Part shown: in pieces, positions 48,271 to 59,459 of the stretch
Numbering within the stretch: the first letter of the stretch is position 1
How the letters are laid out: each line of letters begins with the position of its first letter
Origin: Cercis canadensis
Taxonomy: Eukaryota > Streptophyta > Magnoliopsida > Fabales > Fabaceae
Direction: 5' to 3'
Assembly: GCA_003255065.1 (NCBI GenBank)
Contig: QAOA01001508.1
Coordinates: forward strand, 397,061 to 461,060
Length of the DNA stretch: 64,000 nucleotides
Notes under the pieces: generated by a model
Databases searched by the model: none
Told to the model about the DNA's origin: nothing
Seen by the model: only the letters and a program-made list of their open reading frames with translations
Made by a program: the position numbers and the translations under genes

Positions 48271-51200
48271 ATGGGCGTGGACATGTCGAATAACCCACCT
48301 CCCACTTCTCACACCAAAGACTTCTTTGCCTCTCCAGCTCTCTCTCTTAGCCTCGTAATTCCTTTCTCTCTTACCTTAATTTCTTCAATGCTTTCTACTT
48401 CATTAAACTTGTATATATGCATGCTTGTTACTTTTTATTTTTAATTTAGTTTCATTCATATTGGCTTCTTCTTGTAATTGATTGGCCATTGAAGGCTGGA
48501 ATTTTTCGCCATGCCGGGGCGGCGGCGCCGACAACGTCGGTGGCAACGGCGAACATATCGGTGGAGGAGGGGGATGAGGGAAGTGGAGGAGGTGGTCGGC
48601 GAGAAGATACGGTTGAGATTAGTAGCGAGAACTCGGGCCCAGGGAGATCGAGATCAGACGATGAATTATTTGAAGGAGAAGGAGAGCATGAAGAAGATGA
48701 TGGTGATGGAGACAAGAACAAGAAGAAGAAGAGGAAGAAATATCATAGGCACACTGCTGAACAGATCAGAGAAATGGAAGCGTACGTAAAAATATTCACT
48801 TTGTTCTTCTACTTGTATTTATCTAGCTTTGTATAAGTGTATATCTCTTTCTGCATTAATGCTGGAGTAGAGAGTAGGGGGAGGAGGGAGAGAGAGAGAA
48901 AAAATACGGAATTAATTTAGGATTAATTAAGAGTTAAGGTATAGATTTTTAACTTTCAAGATGATTCAATGTGCACATGTTAGGTGTTAACTAATCAGTA
49001 CCTAAGTTGGGGTTACCGAGGAATGGTTTCTTTACGAAGTTACATGAATTTGCATGACAACATTTTTATTTTTTTAATCCTTGTAGGCCGTACTACTTGC
49101 AAAGATTTTAAGAAAAGCTAGTGATATGCTTACAAAAGGAAGATGATTATAAAGCTAAAGCTAACTAGAAATTTTGAGCAACTTTTATTGCTTTATTTGT
49201 TTCGTTATCATGTAAAAGCCTTTTTCTTTTTCTCTTTCCACTGCACTAGTTAAGTTGGTGTTACTCAATGAGTGCAAATCATATTTTGGATTATTAAACT
49301 TCATTTCTTGGGCCCTTCTGCCTAAGAACTTGAAGCTTATTATAGTGTCTACAAAAAATGGGCAAAAAAAGCTGACAAAAATGTACTAGTGCAGACTTTT
49401 CAAAGAGTCACCACATCCTGATGAGAAGCAAAGGCAACAACTAAGCAAGCAATTAGGCCTTGCTCCTAGGCAAGTCAAGTTTTGGTTTCAAAATCGTCGA
49501 ACCCAAATCAAGGTAGATTAAGAAAAGTTTTCACTTACCCAAGAATCCAACTCATTTTAAATTTGTTAATTAAATGCATTAATATTATTGCTTTTGCAGG
49601 CTATACAAGAACGTCATGAAAATTCTTTGCTAAAGACAGAAATTGAGAAACTTAGAGAGGAGAATAAGGCCATGAGAGAGACCATAAACAAAGCTTGTTG
49701 CCCCAACTGTGGCATGGCCACCACTAGCAGAGATGCAGCCATGTCCACAGAAGAACAGCAACTACGTATTGAAAATGCCAAACTCAAAGCTGAGGTTTGT
49801 CCAAATCTAACTCAAAAAAAAAATGATTTTCCAATTTCCTTTAGATTATAATTCAAACTTACACTCTCTAAATATGTGTAGGTTGAGAAGCTCCGAGTAG
49901 CTTTAGGGAAGTGCCCACCGGGGACAACCTCGCCTTCGTGTTCTTCCGGCAACGACCAAGAGAATAGAAGCTCTTTGGACTTTTACACTGGAATTTTTGG
50001 ACTTGAGAAGTCAAGGATCCTGGAGATAGTTAACCAAGCAATGGAGGAGCTCATAAAAACGGCTACTGTGGGGGAACCATTATGGGTTCGTAGTGTTGAG
50101 ACTGGTCGTGAAATACTTAACTATGATGAATATGTCAAAGAGTTCTCTGCTGAAAATTTAAGCAATCTAAGGCCAAAGAGATCCATTGAAGCCTCGAGAG
50201 AAACTGGGGTCGTTTTCGTGGACCTCCCAAGGCTAGTCCAAAGTTTTTTGGACGTGGTAAGACACTCATATATATCACATAAAAAAGGAGTATTTATTAT
50301 GAGAGACGATCGAGAGAAACCTTTTTGTGGTATATATCAAGATTAAAAATGATTATATAACTTTCTTGAGTATATTTTTAGTCTTGACCATTCACTCAAT
50401 TATGTACAATAATTAATTTTAAAAAAAAATTCTTAGAAGATCATAATTAGTTTCTGGTTTAACTAGAATGATTTTATTTGCTTGTTCCTTGCAGAATCAA
50501 TGGAAGGAAATGTTTCCATGCTTGATATCAAAGGCAGCAACCGTTGATGTTATATGCAATGGAGAAGGTGCAAACAGAAATGGTGCGGTGCAACTGGTAA
50601 GGGGAATATCATTATCACTGTGTTAGGCTCCTGAGATAGGCTTCAGATCAGTGAAATATTTAAATTTTAATAATCGGTTTAGGTAGTCATTGATTAATTT
50701 AAAATTTACAAGTCTCAATTATCTTTAATCATCTTCGTCTCAACAATAAAGAATGGGAACAGGTAGAACGTGGATTCCTTATTGGTTTACAGATCTTTTT
50801 CTCAAGTGGTCCAACTATGAGAAAAAGATGGATCACGAGGCAAAGATGGAGCTTCCTCATTAAAATGACCTTTTCAATGTTTAAAAATTCATCTGAAGGT
50901 TGTAGAAGCTTTATGGTAAAATTTTAGGCGCATGTACATAATTGCGCTTCAATTCTGCTTAAAGAAATTATGGTTCATAACCCCATTAATCTTCTATTTG
51001 AAATATAAGTGCTTATGCCTTTTTCTTACCTTTAAACGTAGCCTTTATTTGTATCTCAGAAAGTATAGATAAAGACACAAAAAGCTTAAAAGAATATATA
51101 CAAAAGATAGAATACCATTTAGTAACTCTTTATCACTTTCCACTATCACTTCCTCATATCTCATCCACATACCCATTTGGAATCTCTCTTTTTTCTTTTC

Positions 51201-53132
51201 ATAGGGAAAGATGTTTCCTCTCAAAGAGCTTCATGCCAATCATAAATAGAGGCATAGGGCTCTGTTTTATCCCCCATTATACTCAGTACTTGAAGTTCAT
51301 AGATATGGACAATGAGGCTTTTCTCCATGAAAAGTACTAAAGGCACAAAATTTTATATTGATATGAAAACTCTAATCTTAATTTACATTGGATGCAGATG
51401 TTTGCTGAGCTGCAAATGCTCACACCCATGGTGCCCACCAGGGAAGTGTATTTTGTCCGCTACTGCAAGCAATTGAATGCTGAGCAGTGGGCAATTGTTG
51501 ACGTGTCCATAGATAAAGTAGAAGACAATATTGATGCATCCCTCGTGAAATGCAGAAAACGCCCATCTGGTTGCATTATTGAGGATAAGTCAAATGGCCA
51601 TTGCAAGGTAGGCACAAAATTCTTTAAATTACTATTTTATATGGCTATGAATTCACTTTAATTTGGATCTATATGAAATTAAATTTCAAAAACTTAGTTT
51701 TCTTCGTGAAAGCCACAAAAAAAGAAAAAGAAAAAAAAGAATGGTGGGTAAAACCTAACAGTGTCACGTTTGTTTTCAGGTAATCTGGGTGGAGCACTTA
51801 GAATGCCAGAAAAGCGCGGTTCACACAATGTATCGCACCGTGGTCAACAGTGGTCTAGCCTTTGGGGCAAAGCACTGGATTGCAACGCTGCAACTTCAAT
51901 GCGAANAAAAAAGAATGGTGTGTAAAACCTAACAGTGTCACGTTTGTTTTCAGGTAATCTGGGTGGAGCACTTAGAATGCCAGAAAAGCGCGGTTCACAC
52001 AATGTATCGCACCGTGGTCAACAGTGGTCTAGCCTTTGGGGCAAAGCACTGGATTGCAACGCTGCAACTTCAATGCGAACGTCTAGTTTTCTGCATGGCA
52101 ACAAATGTTCCGATGAAGGATTCAACTGGTGAGTAGCGAATACTGTATAAGGTTTTGAATTTTGATGACTTCAATAAGGAGCTGTAAACTAATGGTGGTC
52201 AAATAATAGGTGTTGCCACATTGGCTGGGAGGAAAAGCATTTTGAAGTTGGCACAAAGAATGACATGGGATTTCTGCCATGCACTGGGCGCATCAAGCTT
52301 CCATACATGGACCAAAGTCACAAGTAAAACAGGAGAGGATATCAGAATAAGTTCTAGGAAGAACTTGAACGATCCTGGAGAACCTCTTGGGGTCATCTTG
52401 TGCGCAGTTTCTTCCGTATGGTTGCCTGTCTCTCCAAGTGTTGTATTTGATTTCTTGAGGGATGATGCCCACCGCATCGAGGTACCAAAATGCTTTTGTC
52501 AATTTGGTGACTAATTACACAGCAATTGGGGCTAATTGTCTTGATAATGATCGTTTTTATAGTGGGATATCATGTCAAGTGGGGGATCAGTGCAATCCAT
52601 TGCAAACCTAGCCAAAGGACAAGACAGGGGCAATGCAGTAACCATACAAGTAAGTTCTCTTCTGTGAGCAGTTCAATACACACTGACCTAAAATGCTAAT
52701 GCTTTCAAAATATGGTTCTAATCTAAATATTGGGTTCTTTTCATTTTGCAGACAATCAAATCAAAAGAAAACAGTATGTGGATACTGCAAGATAGCTGCA
52801 CAAATGCTTACGAATCAATGGTGGTCTATGCTCCTGTGGACATTACTGGTATGCAGGCTGTGATGACAGGTTGTGATTCAAGCAATCTTGCTATACTGCC
52901 CTCAGGATTCTCAATTCTTCCTGATGGAGTAGAGACAAGGCCATTAGTGATTACTTCGAGGCAGGAAGAAAAGAGCACAGAAGGAGGGTCTTTATTCACT
53001 ATGGCATTCCAGATCCTTACAAATACATCACCAACAGCTAAGCTAACGATGGAGTCTGTGGAATCAGTCAACACTCTTATATCTTGTACATTAAGAAATA
53101 TCAGAACAAGTTTACAATGTGAGGATAGTTAG
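48271..53132 (+). CDS. GL2: GLABRA2, class IV homeodomain-leucine zipper (START) transcription factor
   Basis: There are 11 coding exons: 48271-48354, 48495-48781, 49395-49512, 49600-49794, 49882-50256, 50495-50596, 51398-51607, 51954-52128, 52210-52481, 52563-52649 and 52752-53132. They are in phase for 761 residues; Arabidopsis GL2 has 747. Order: N-terminal [20 protein letters not shown], typical of GL2; an acidic stretch; the homeodomain near 107-166 ([20 protein letters not shown]); a leucine zipper split by a loop with CCPNCG (196-201); a START domain from about 260 to 500; and the C-terminal HD-SAD. GL2 controls epidermal fate: it promotes trichomes, blocks root hairs and affects seed-coat mucilage, binding L1-box-like DNA. 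The assembly repeats exon 8 and part of intron 7 (51733-51905 and 51907-52079) around an N at 51906. I used the second copy because it continues into the full exon. RPS17 next door matches Arabidopsis gene order. Confidence 0.97.
51733..52079. repeat. 173-bp direct repeat across an N, probable assembly artefact in GL2
   Basis: The two copies, 51733-51905 and 51907-52079, differ at about one base and are separated by a single N. The repeat covers the end of intron 7 and most of exon 8. If it were real, splicing would have two equal acceptors and the first exon copy would lack its donor. An unmerged contig overlap explains it better. Confidence 0.85.
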
Positions 53133-54797
53133 CCAATATAAGATTATTAGGCTAGATAGACATTAATCAACTGTGAAACTTATAGGCTTTCTATCACCTT
53201 TTTACAGTCAGTATCTAGCTCAGCAGAAATAGCTTGCTTTTAATCTGGGTTTGTTTCATTCGTTATTCCATTAGAGAGGAGGGTTTGCAGTAAATGTATA
53301 TCTGTATCTGGCATTCCATAGGAAGAAAGAGAGACAAAAAGCTTTTAGAATCTAGAAATTAAGTACACTTGTCTAGTGTATAGAATTACCATTTATTTAT
53401 GCCTACTTGTTGTTTTGATGGGTCACATAGTGAATTATTGGCTAAAACTGCTAAAATAGGGGATTATCTTTACACACAAGTATAGTTCCAGTTAGTTTTG
53501 TCATCTTTTAGATAAATGTGGACCACATTTATGTAGAAAGCAGCGACACAATACACCCCAAAACGGAACAAATTAAGCACATCATGCTGTTTGAAGTTGA
53601 CAATACCAATCAAATTACAATTATGAGACTTAAAAGAAAGAGAAAAACAAAAAAAAGAATAAATTTGATTGTTTCAACTATTGGAAAAGATATACATTTA
53701 TGTTCGAATGAAGCTTCTGCACATGAACCAGTCAAGGACAAAAGAATCTAATACTACCGAGAATAGTTACAGACCCTATCCCTAACTCAGCATCCCCAAC
53801 TGGGAGCAGCCACCCAAAATTTTATTTAGTTCGGATGCTAAAAGCCAGAAATTTTAACCATTGAACAAATTGCCAGTTTCATTCCTTAAATCTTGGTCGG
53901 ATGATTGTAAAATCAATCACCAGGGCAGTAGCATGGACCAATTTGCAATAACCAATGCAGTAATATCACTCTTGAGCAATACTGTGTTTTCTTCAACCAG
54001 GATCATACCAAGATCAACTACTTTTGGTCTAAGGTTTCACAGTATTATTAGTATAAATTCATTTGGAATTATCAGCTTATCCTAAGAATATATTATATCA
54101 TGAAAATAATCGACAAGAAAATGAAACACACACAAAATGGACCAAAAGGAGTATGAAAAGGAAAAGAAAAGAAAAGAACAAAGAAATAGTAAGCGTCCCC
54201 AACCAAAGACCTTTGAATGAGTCCCTCCTCCCTCGAGAAAAAAGGTGGGAGTGAGACAATAAATCCTAAACCTGATAAATTTATGAGCCACCATTACCCA
54301 TGAGAAAACACAAAAAGCAGAGGAAAACCGTAAGAGGTCAGTTGAGTAGGTAAACTACAAGATTATAAGAGGCAAATTTTTCTTTCTACATTCGGAGTTT
54401 CATCAACAACCCTGACCAACATTTCATCAAACATTTATCATGATTCCTGCACAATGAGCCTTGAAGTTCCAAGTTTTGTTCAAAAATAAGTATAATCTTC
54501 TTCATTCACCAGCATTTTCTTTCTCATTCATATTTCATTTCTCTCTTGAATTGTATAAGAGTAAGAGTTACCCCAATTCACTCAAAATTCTAGGTTTTGT
54601 CCAGAAACTTACTTTTGTGATCCCTCAATAACCAATTCAATGAAAATTCCACATCTATCAAGTTCAAATAACTGAACACTAAGATGATACATTTCCACCA
54701 TAAACATGAAATAAACATTAAAAACGAATCAATTCCACAAAAAATGTAAGCACTGACAAAATAAAATTCACAACTTTAACAGACAATTGAGCTCACT
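53133..54797. other. Spacer between GL2 and RPS17
   Basis: Probably the GL2 3' UTR (about 53133-53400) and RPS17 3' flank. I recognise no gene. Confidence 0.5.
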
Positions 54798-55268
54798 CTA
54801 AGCATGCTGCTGAGATTCCAATGGAATCCCAAGTTCCCCTGGTGCTTCTTCAGCTGCCTTATTCTTCGAATTCCTCGGCGGAACTGGAATAGCGATGAAA
54901 GTCTTGGTCTTGCTTATGGGTCTGCTTTTCTCAAGCTGCACGATGTCCCCAACCTTGAATTGGTTATCTGGGTCATGAGCCTGATACTTCTTCTTCTTCC
55001 TGACCCGTCTCTTGTACTTTGGGTGAGGCGCCAATCGAACCACTTCCACAGCCACAGTCTTGTCGCTGGTGGCGCAGACAACCTTTCCCTGCAATGACCT
55101 CATTGCCCTGATTGGAGGCAGGAAAGAGGGGGGTGAAGGGGTTGGTTGGGTGATAGCGGAAGAGGATTTGGAGAGAAGGGAGAGAGGTGCGGAACCATGG
55201 AGGAATGGGGTGGAAAGCTTGAGAGACTGTAACGGAGGGAGATGGAGAAGCGATGATGTTAGAGACAT
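54798..55268 (-). CDS. RPS17: 30S ribosomal protein S17, chloroplast
   Basis: This single-exon gene encodes 156 residues. Residues 1 to about 50 are Ser/Pro/Leu-rich with almost no acids, a good chloroplast transit peptide. The mature part opens at AMRSLQGKVVCATSDKTVAV and shows the S17 (uS17) fold signatures: VVRLAPHPKYKRRVRKKKKY, the basic rRNA-contact segment; NQFKVGDIVQLEKSRPISK; and then a short acidic plastid-type tail. S17 is a primary 16S rRNA-binding protein of the small subunit. The Arabidopsis counterpart (At1g79850) is needed for normal plastid translation. The lack of introns and the position beside GL2 match Arabidopsis. Confidence 0.96.
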   Translation of the reverse strand: MSLTSSLLHLPPLQSLKLSTPFLHGSAPLSLLSKSSSAITQPTPSPPSFLPPIRAMRSLQGKVVCATSDKTVAVEVVRLAPHPKYKRRVRKKKKYQAHDPDNQFKVGDIVQLEKSRPISKTKTFIAIPVPPRNSKNKAAEEAPGELGIPLESQQHA

Positions 55269-55308
55269 TGTTGGAGAGAAAGCAAGGGGATAAGGAGAGA
55301 GACTGCAA

Positions 55309-55674
55309 GAGTGCTCCTGTATTTGTTTATCTGTATGGGTTTAGGTGAAACGAGGGTGCAGGTTAAACCGGTATAGGCTCATACGTGGACAGTGATGGAG
55401 CAAGATATGACATAATGTGTCTTTGTTTTCTTTTTAATACATTCTGAAATATGAAGCCTTTTTTTTTAGTCGGAAATATTTGGGCCATTATTTTGGCTCA
55501 AGTCATGAGGTTGAATAGAATCGATAGATAGATGAAATAGTTTTTAGATTAAATTCTGCCAGTAATTTCTCGTTGATAGACATTACAAAACTCTACTTTG
55601 AAGTGAAGTAACTTATTTACTTTTTACTTAAAAAAATACATAAGTTAATTTTAAATTGAAAAATTAAGCTTAAA
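55309..55674. other. RPS17 promoter and spacer
   Basis: Upstream region of RPS17 up to the Mutator-like element. The AT-rich part after 55430 shows no feature. Confidence 0.45.
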
Positions 55675-55683
55675 TTTTTTATT

Positions 55684-57155
55684 GGCAAAATAACTGAAAT
55701 AGTGTTAAATAAAAAATAAATACTAATGGATTACTATTAAAATTATTTATGAAATTGAGTTTATTTTAAATATTTTAATCAAACACTAATATATAAAATA
55801 AGATGCGCTACTTCATATATAGTATTTTTCTTAAAAATTCACTATATCAAAATAGTAAATCCTTATCAACAACAATCAAAAAGATTATCACAACAGAAAA
55901 ATGCACTAAATTGTTATCAACATGTCCCTTAAAGACACGATAGATCGTTATAACGTGTCTTTTACAAGACACGCTAGTTCTTTAAAGGACAAAGGGAAGA
56001 CATGCTGGAAAGAGAAAGAATAAGTGACGGAGAGAGAAAGAGAGAGAAAAAAAAAAAAGCTGATTTGGTACAAAATAAATTCATTACTGAATTGTTTAAA
56101 ATATTATTCAAGATTTTTAATCATGTTTAACTTCATTCCCTTGACCGAGAAAGATATAATGGCACCCTTAGGAGAGTTTTTGGCAAATTGAAAAATAAGG
56201 AAACTTTTATTCAAATAGTGAGAATATATAATTGATTGCATAAATAAGGATTATATATGAGGTAGAAATAAAATTTAATTACATGTCTCTCAAAAAATTT
56301 AATTCCTTATTTGATAAGGATAGTTAGTGCTATCTCTGTAAGTCATATAGGCTATAAAAAGATGTGTGCATGGGAAATCATTTGAACTAGGAGAAAGATG
56401 TTTTGTTAGAGCCAATGGGATAAATACTGATTGAACTCTCATAATCACAATGCTATGAGATATTGGTAATTGTGAAATAATTGTTAAAGCCAATGGGATA
56501 AATACAGTAATATTTTTATGTTGTAGTGGATTTATTTTGGACAAAAATCAGCTTTTTCTTTTCCTCTTTTTATTTCTCTTCTTCTCTCTTTCTTTTTTTC
56601 TTCCAGCATATATTTCCTTTCTACTTTAATGAACCATCGTGTCTTATAAAGATACACTATATCGATACAGCGTGTCTTTAAAAAAGATATTATATCAATC
56701 CAACATATTTTTAAGGGACAATAACAATTCATTGTATCTTTCTGTTGTAACAACTTTGCTGTTTACATGGATCCATTACTTCGATCTAGTAGATCTTTAA
56801 AAAAACGTTATATCTCAAATAGTGTGTCTCATTTTATCTATTATTACTTGATTAAAATATTTAAAATATACCCAATTTTGTAAATAGTTNGTCTTTAAGA
56901 GAGATATTATATCAATCCAACGTATTTTTAAGGGACACGTTAATAACAATTCATTGTATCTTTTTGTTGTAACAACTTTGCTGTTTACATGGAAGTAGAT
57001 CTTTAAAAAAAACGTTATATCTCAAATAGTGTGTCTCATTTTATCTATTATTACTTGATTAAAATATTTAAAATATACCCAATTTTGTAAATAGTTTTAA
57101 CAATAACTCATTAAGTGTTTATTTTTTTATTTGGCATTACTTCAATCATTTTGCC
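55684..57155. mobile_element. Non-autonomous Mutator-like element with ~250-bp TIRs
   Basis: Bases 55684-55930 are the inverted complement of about 56900-57155. Both ends start GGCAAAAT and share TTTATTTTAAATATTTTAAT-like and TTGTTATCAAC-like blocks. Flanking 9-mers TTTTTTATT (55675-55683) and TTTTTTATC (57156-57164) match at 8 of 9 bases. There is no transposase frame. The right arm occurs twice (about 56673-56889 and 56891-57098) around an N at 56890. The copies differ at several sites, so this may be a haplotype join or a real duplication. The true element is then about 1.25 kb. Confidence 0.72.
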
Positions 57156-57164
57156 TTTTTTATC

Positions 57165-58180
57165 AGCATCAACAGTAACACTTTGTTATTTTCAGCAGTT
57201 TTATGAGTTACCAAAAATAAACAATTAAGTAAAATAATCATGAAAATTGGAGGAAAGCCATTCCCAAATAATCATGCTCATGTATCCAAATTATCAAATT
57301 ATAGCTTGTATCCATTCGAAGCGAAGGCAGAATTTGTCAAAAGCAACACAAATATAACCAATTACAATCCCAAACGTCAAATCAGAAAAAAAAAATATTA
57401 CAATCCCAAACAAAACACATATTTTTCTCCAACCACAGAGAAATTTTTTATTTTTTTTTTAAAAAAATTACGTTATTCTCATCCGATCTTAAAATATTAA
57501 TATATCTACTTGTTTTGATGGATGATCGATGAGGTGTTTCAAAGAATTTATAATATTTTGGAAGGTTGTTGGGCAGAGTTTTTACCATTCCGAAGAGATG
57601 CTTGAGAAATATCAATAGATAAGCCTTTCAATTTTGCTGATAGTGAGATAGCCAAACTCAATTTTGGGCTTAGGCTTTTTGGCCTTTTGGGTAAACTCGA
57701 ATACCAAAATTATTGGGCCAGAAATAGCCCAATTCAAAACATGGCCAAGTCGATTTCATGTTTTGAATTTAATTATATGATTAAATACACAAATTTTAAA
57801 AACGATATTCTGCCACATGTCATTTAATAGATTATGATTAGTGTCTTGATTAATATAAAGTAATTTTACGGCCCGAATAGGATCATCGTTGCAACAAATC
57901 GATGTTCGTCGGCAGCATGTTTTGCCACAAAGTCTAATGTCTTTTTTTTTTTTTTTTTTTTTTGAGTAATTAAGTAAAATCACAACCAAAATAGCAATAG
58001 CCCAATAAAACTAATAGGTCTTTGCTTCAATTGAAATTTAAAGCGATGCCACTCAGTTAGACTGGAAATAAGCATCTTTGAATCGTGGGCTCAGACTGTA
58101 GACATACTTACAAATCACATAAACAGATGTACTCGATTGGGAAAAATAAAAAATAGAAAAGATGGGATTCTGATACTAAA
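57165..58180. other. AT-rich spacer
   Basis: Contains a T-run at about 57943-57963 and the PsaH 3' flank. I recognise no gene. Confidence 0.45.
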
Positions 58181-59242
58181 TTAGATTTTGCCACGTGGAC
58201 CAGGCGTTGGTGGAAGTTGTGGGCCCTTCTTGATTGGTAGAATGTCACCGGAAGCTGTGGCACTGTAGTATGCAAGGGTAGAACCACCTCCCAAAATCAA
58301 GAACTTGAGCAATAATCCCCTCTTTGTGAACGGAGCAGCAAATGTCTCAAAGAACTTGCTCTGCAATTCCATATCAATGCAATTGCTATCAAGGTGATGT
58401 ATTTTTTACCAAAAAAAAATTGTTACTTAAAGAATTAAAAACATAATATAGGTCCTATATATACAGGACAAGTATTAATAGGCACTGTACAGCAATCACC
58501 ACCCTATTGAGTTCACTCATCACTGTAAGAAAAAGAAACTTCCTTTTGCTAATATTCATTTCATTTAAAATTGTAAAGCGCGAGCTTTCATAGCTCAGTT
58601 GGTTAGAGCACCCGTTTAGTAAGCGGGAGGTCTTGAGTTCGACTCTCAATGAAAGCATTTCGTTTTTTTCCTTCATATAACTTTCATTATTTTAATTCCA
58701 TAGAGATTTCAGTTTTGCACTATTTTGTATCAATTTATTTGTTAAAAATCCATATGGGATTCGGGGATAAATTACATTTATGAATGATTCAGAAACGTGG
58801 TAGCAATAATTTGCAACTTAAATGAATAAGAAGGAGAAACATACCTGAAGAGAGTTGTATGGTGAAGGTGAATCTGAGCCATACAAATCCCACTGCCCAG
58901 TAGTGTTACCCAAATCCTCCAAATCAAAGTACACACTCTTGTCACCATACTTTGCCGCCACAGCACCACTCCTAATTAAATACACCCATAATTAAAGCAA
59001 ATAAAAAGTAAAAAGAAGCTAGAGGCGTTGAAGTTATAGAGTTATATCAAATAAGCTAAAAACTAAAAGAAAAAACCATTTAATTCCTGTAGTTGCACTA
59101 GTTAATTTTGGTACCTCAAGTTTTTGGGTCTGAAACTCTGGCGAGAGGGCTTGAAAGAGAGCTTTGTTCCAGTGAGGGAACTTCCAGCAAGGCCTTTCAC
59201 GGCAGCTGGTTGAACAGCAGCAAAGGTTGCCAGAGAAGCCAT
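58181..59242 (-). CDS. PSAH: Photosystem I reaction centre subunit VI (PsaH), chloroplast
   Basis: There are three coding exons, 59242-59115, 58971-58845 and 58360-58181, GT-AG and in phase, for 144 residues; Arabidopsis has 145. The transit peptide is [20 protein letters not shown] onward, rich in Ser, Thr and Lys/Arg. The mature start lies near [20 protein letters not shown]. Then come [20 protein letters not shown], the membrane helix around [20 protein letters not shown] and the tail [11 protein letters not shown]. PsaH binds the PSI core near PsaI/PsaL and is the docking site for mobile LHCII in state transitions. The second intron (58844-58361) hosts a tRNA-Thr gene on the opposite strand. 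A G-box lies about 110 bp upstream of the ATG. Confidence 0.97.
58584..58657 (+). tRNA. tRNA-Thr (anticodon AGT)
   Basis: This 74-nt gene folds as a complete cloverleaf. The acceptor stem is GCTTTCA/TGAAAGC with discriminator A. The D-arm is GCTCAGTTGGTTAGAGC. The anticodon stem CCCGT/GCGGG holds loop TTAGTAA, with anticodon AGT at positions 34-36. The T-arm is TTGAGTTCGACTCTCAA. The internal A-box (TAGCTCAGTTGG) and B-box (AGTTCGACTC) are in place. There is no intron and no encoded CCA, as usual for a nuclear gene. Eukaryotic A34 would be edited to inosine to read ACU, ACC and ACA. It lies inside PsaH intron 2, antisense to it. Confidence 0.95.
58663..58669 (+). terminator. Pol III T-run terminator of tRNA-Thr
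   Basis: A run of seven Ts begins six bases after the tRNA 3' end, the standard RNA polymerase III stop signal. Confidence 0.85.
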
Positions 59243-59349
59243 GCTTTTCAGTTCTCTTCACAAACTTCTCACTTGGTTTCTTTCTCTGTATCACTTTGCC
59301 AAGGACCAGAGATATTGCCCTTTTTGATCTGTTACATGGATCTCATGTT

Positions 59350-59430
59350 GCCACGTGGCTATCGTCATTTTACTTATCGAATTTCAGAATTCATTTATGA
59401 GCTGCCACGTTGCATACCCATGGATAAGCC
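59350..59430 (-). promoter_or_regulatory. G-box / I-box light-responsive module upstream of PsaH
   Basis: The palindrome GCCACGTGGC (59350-59359) contains a perfect G-box, about 110 bp before the ATG. A second ACGT core (GCCACGTTGC) is near 59403-59412, and GATAAG, an I-box, is near 59423-59428. G-box with I-box is a known light-response combination in photosynthesis gene promoters. Confidence 0.55.
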
Positions 59431-59459
59431 TATCCGTTTGATATCTCTTTCCCAAAGAT

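Noticed and set aside
48452-48721. Ser/Pro-rich minus-strand frame opposite GL2 exon 2
   Set aside because: Antisense shadow of the acidic GL2 region, with no independent support.
51935-52132. 65-codon plus-strand frame at the repeated GL2 exon
   Set aside because: Out-of-frame reading of exon 8. The correct frame joins the neighbouring exons.
58455-58676. Minus-strand frame over the PsaH intron
   Set aside because: It overlaps the tRNA-Thr gene and intronic sequence, and is not coding.
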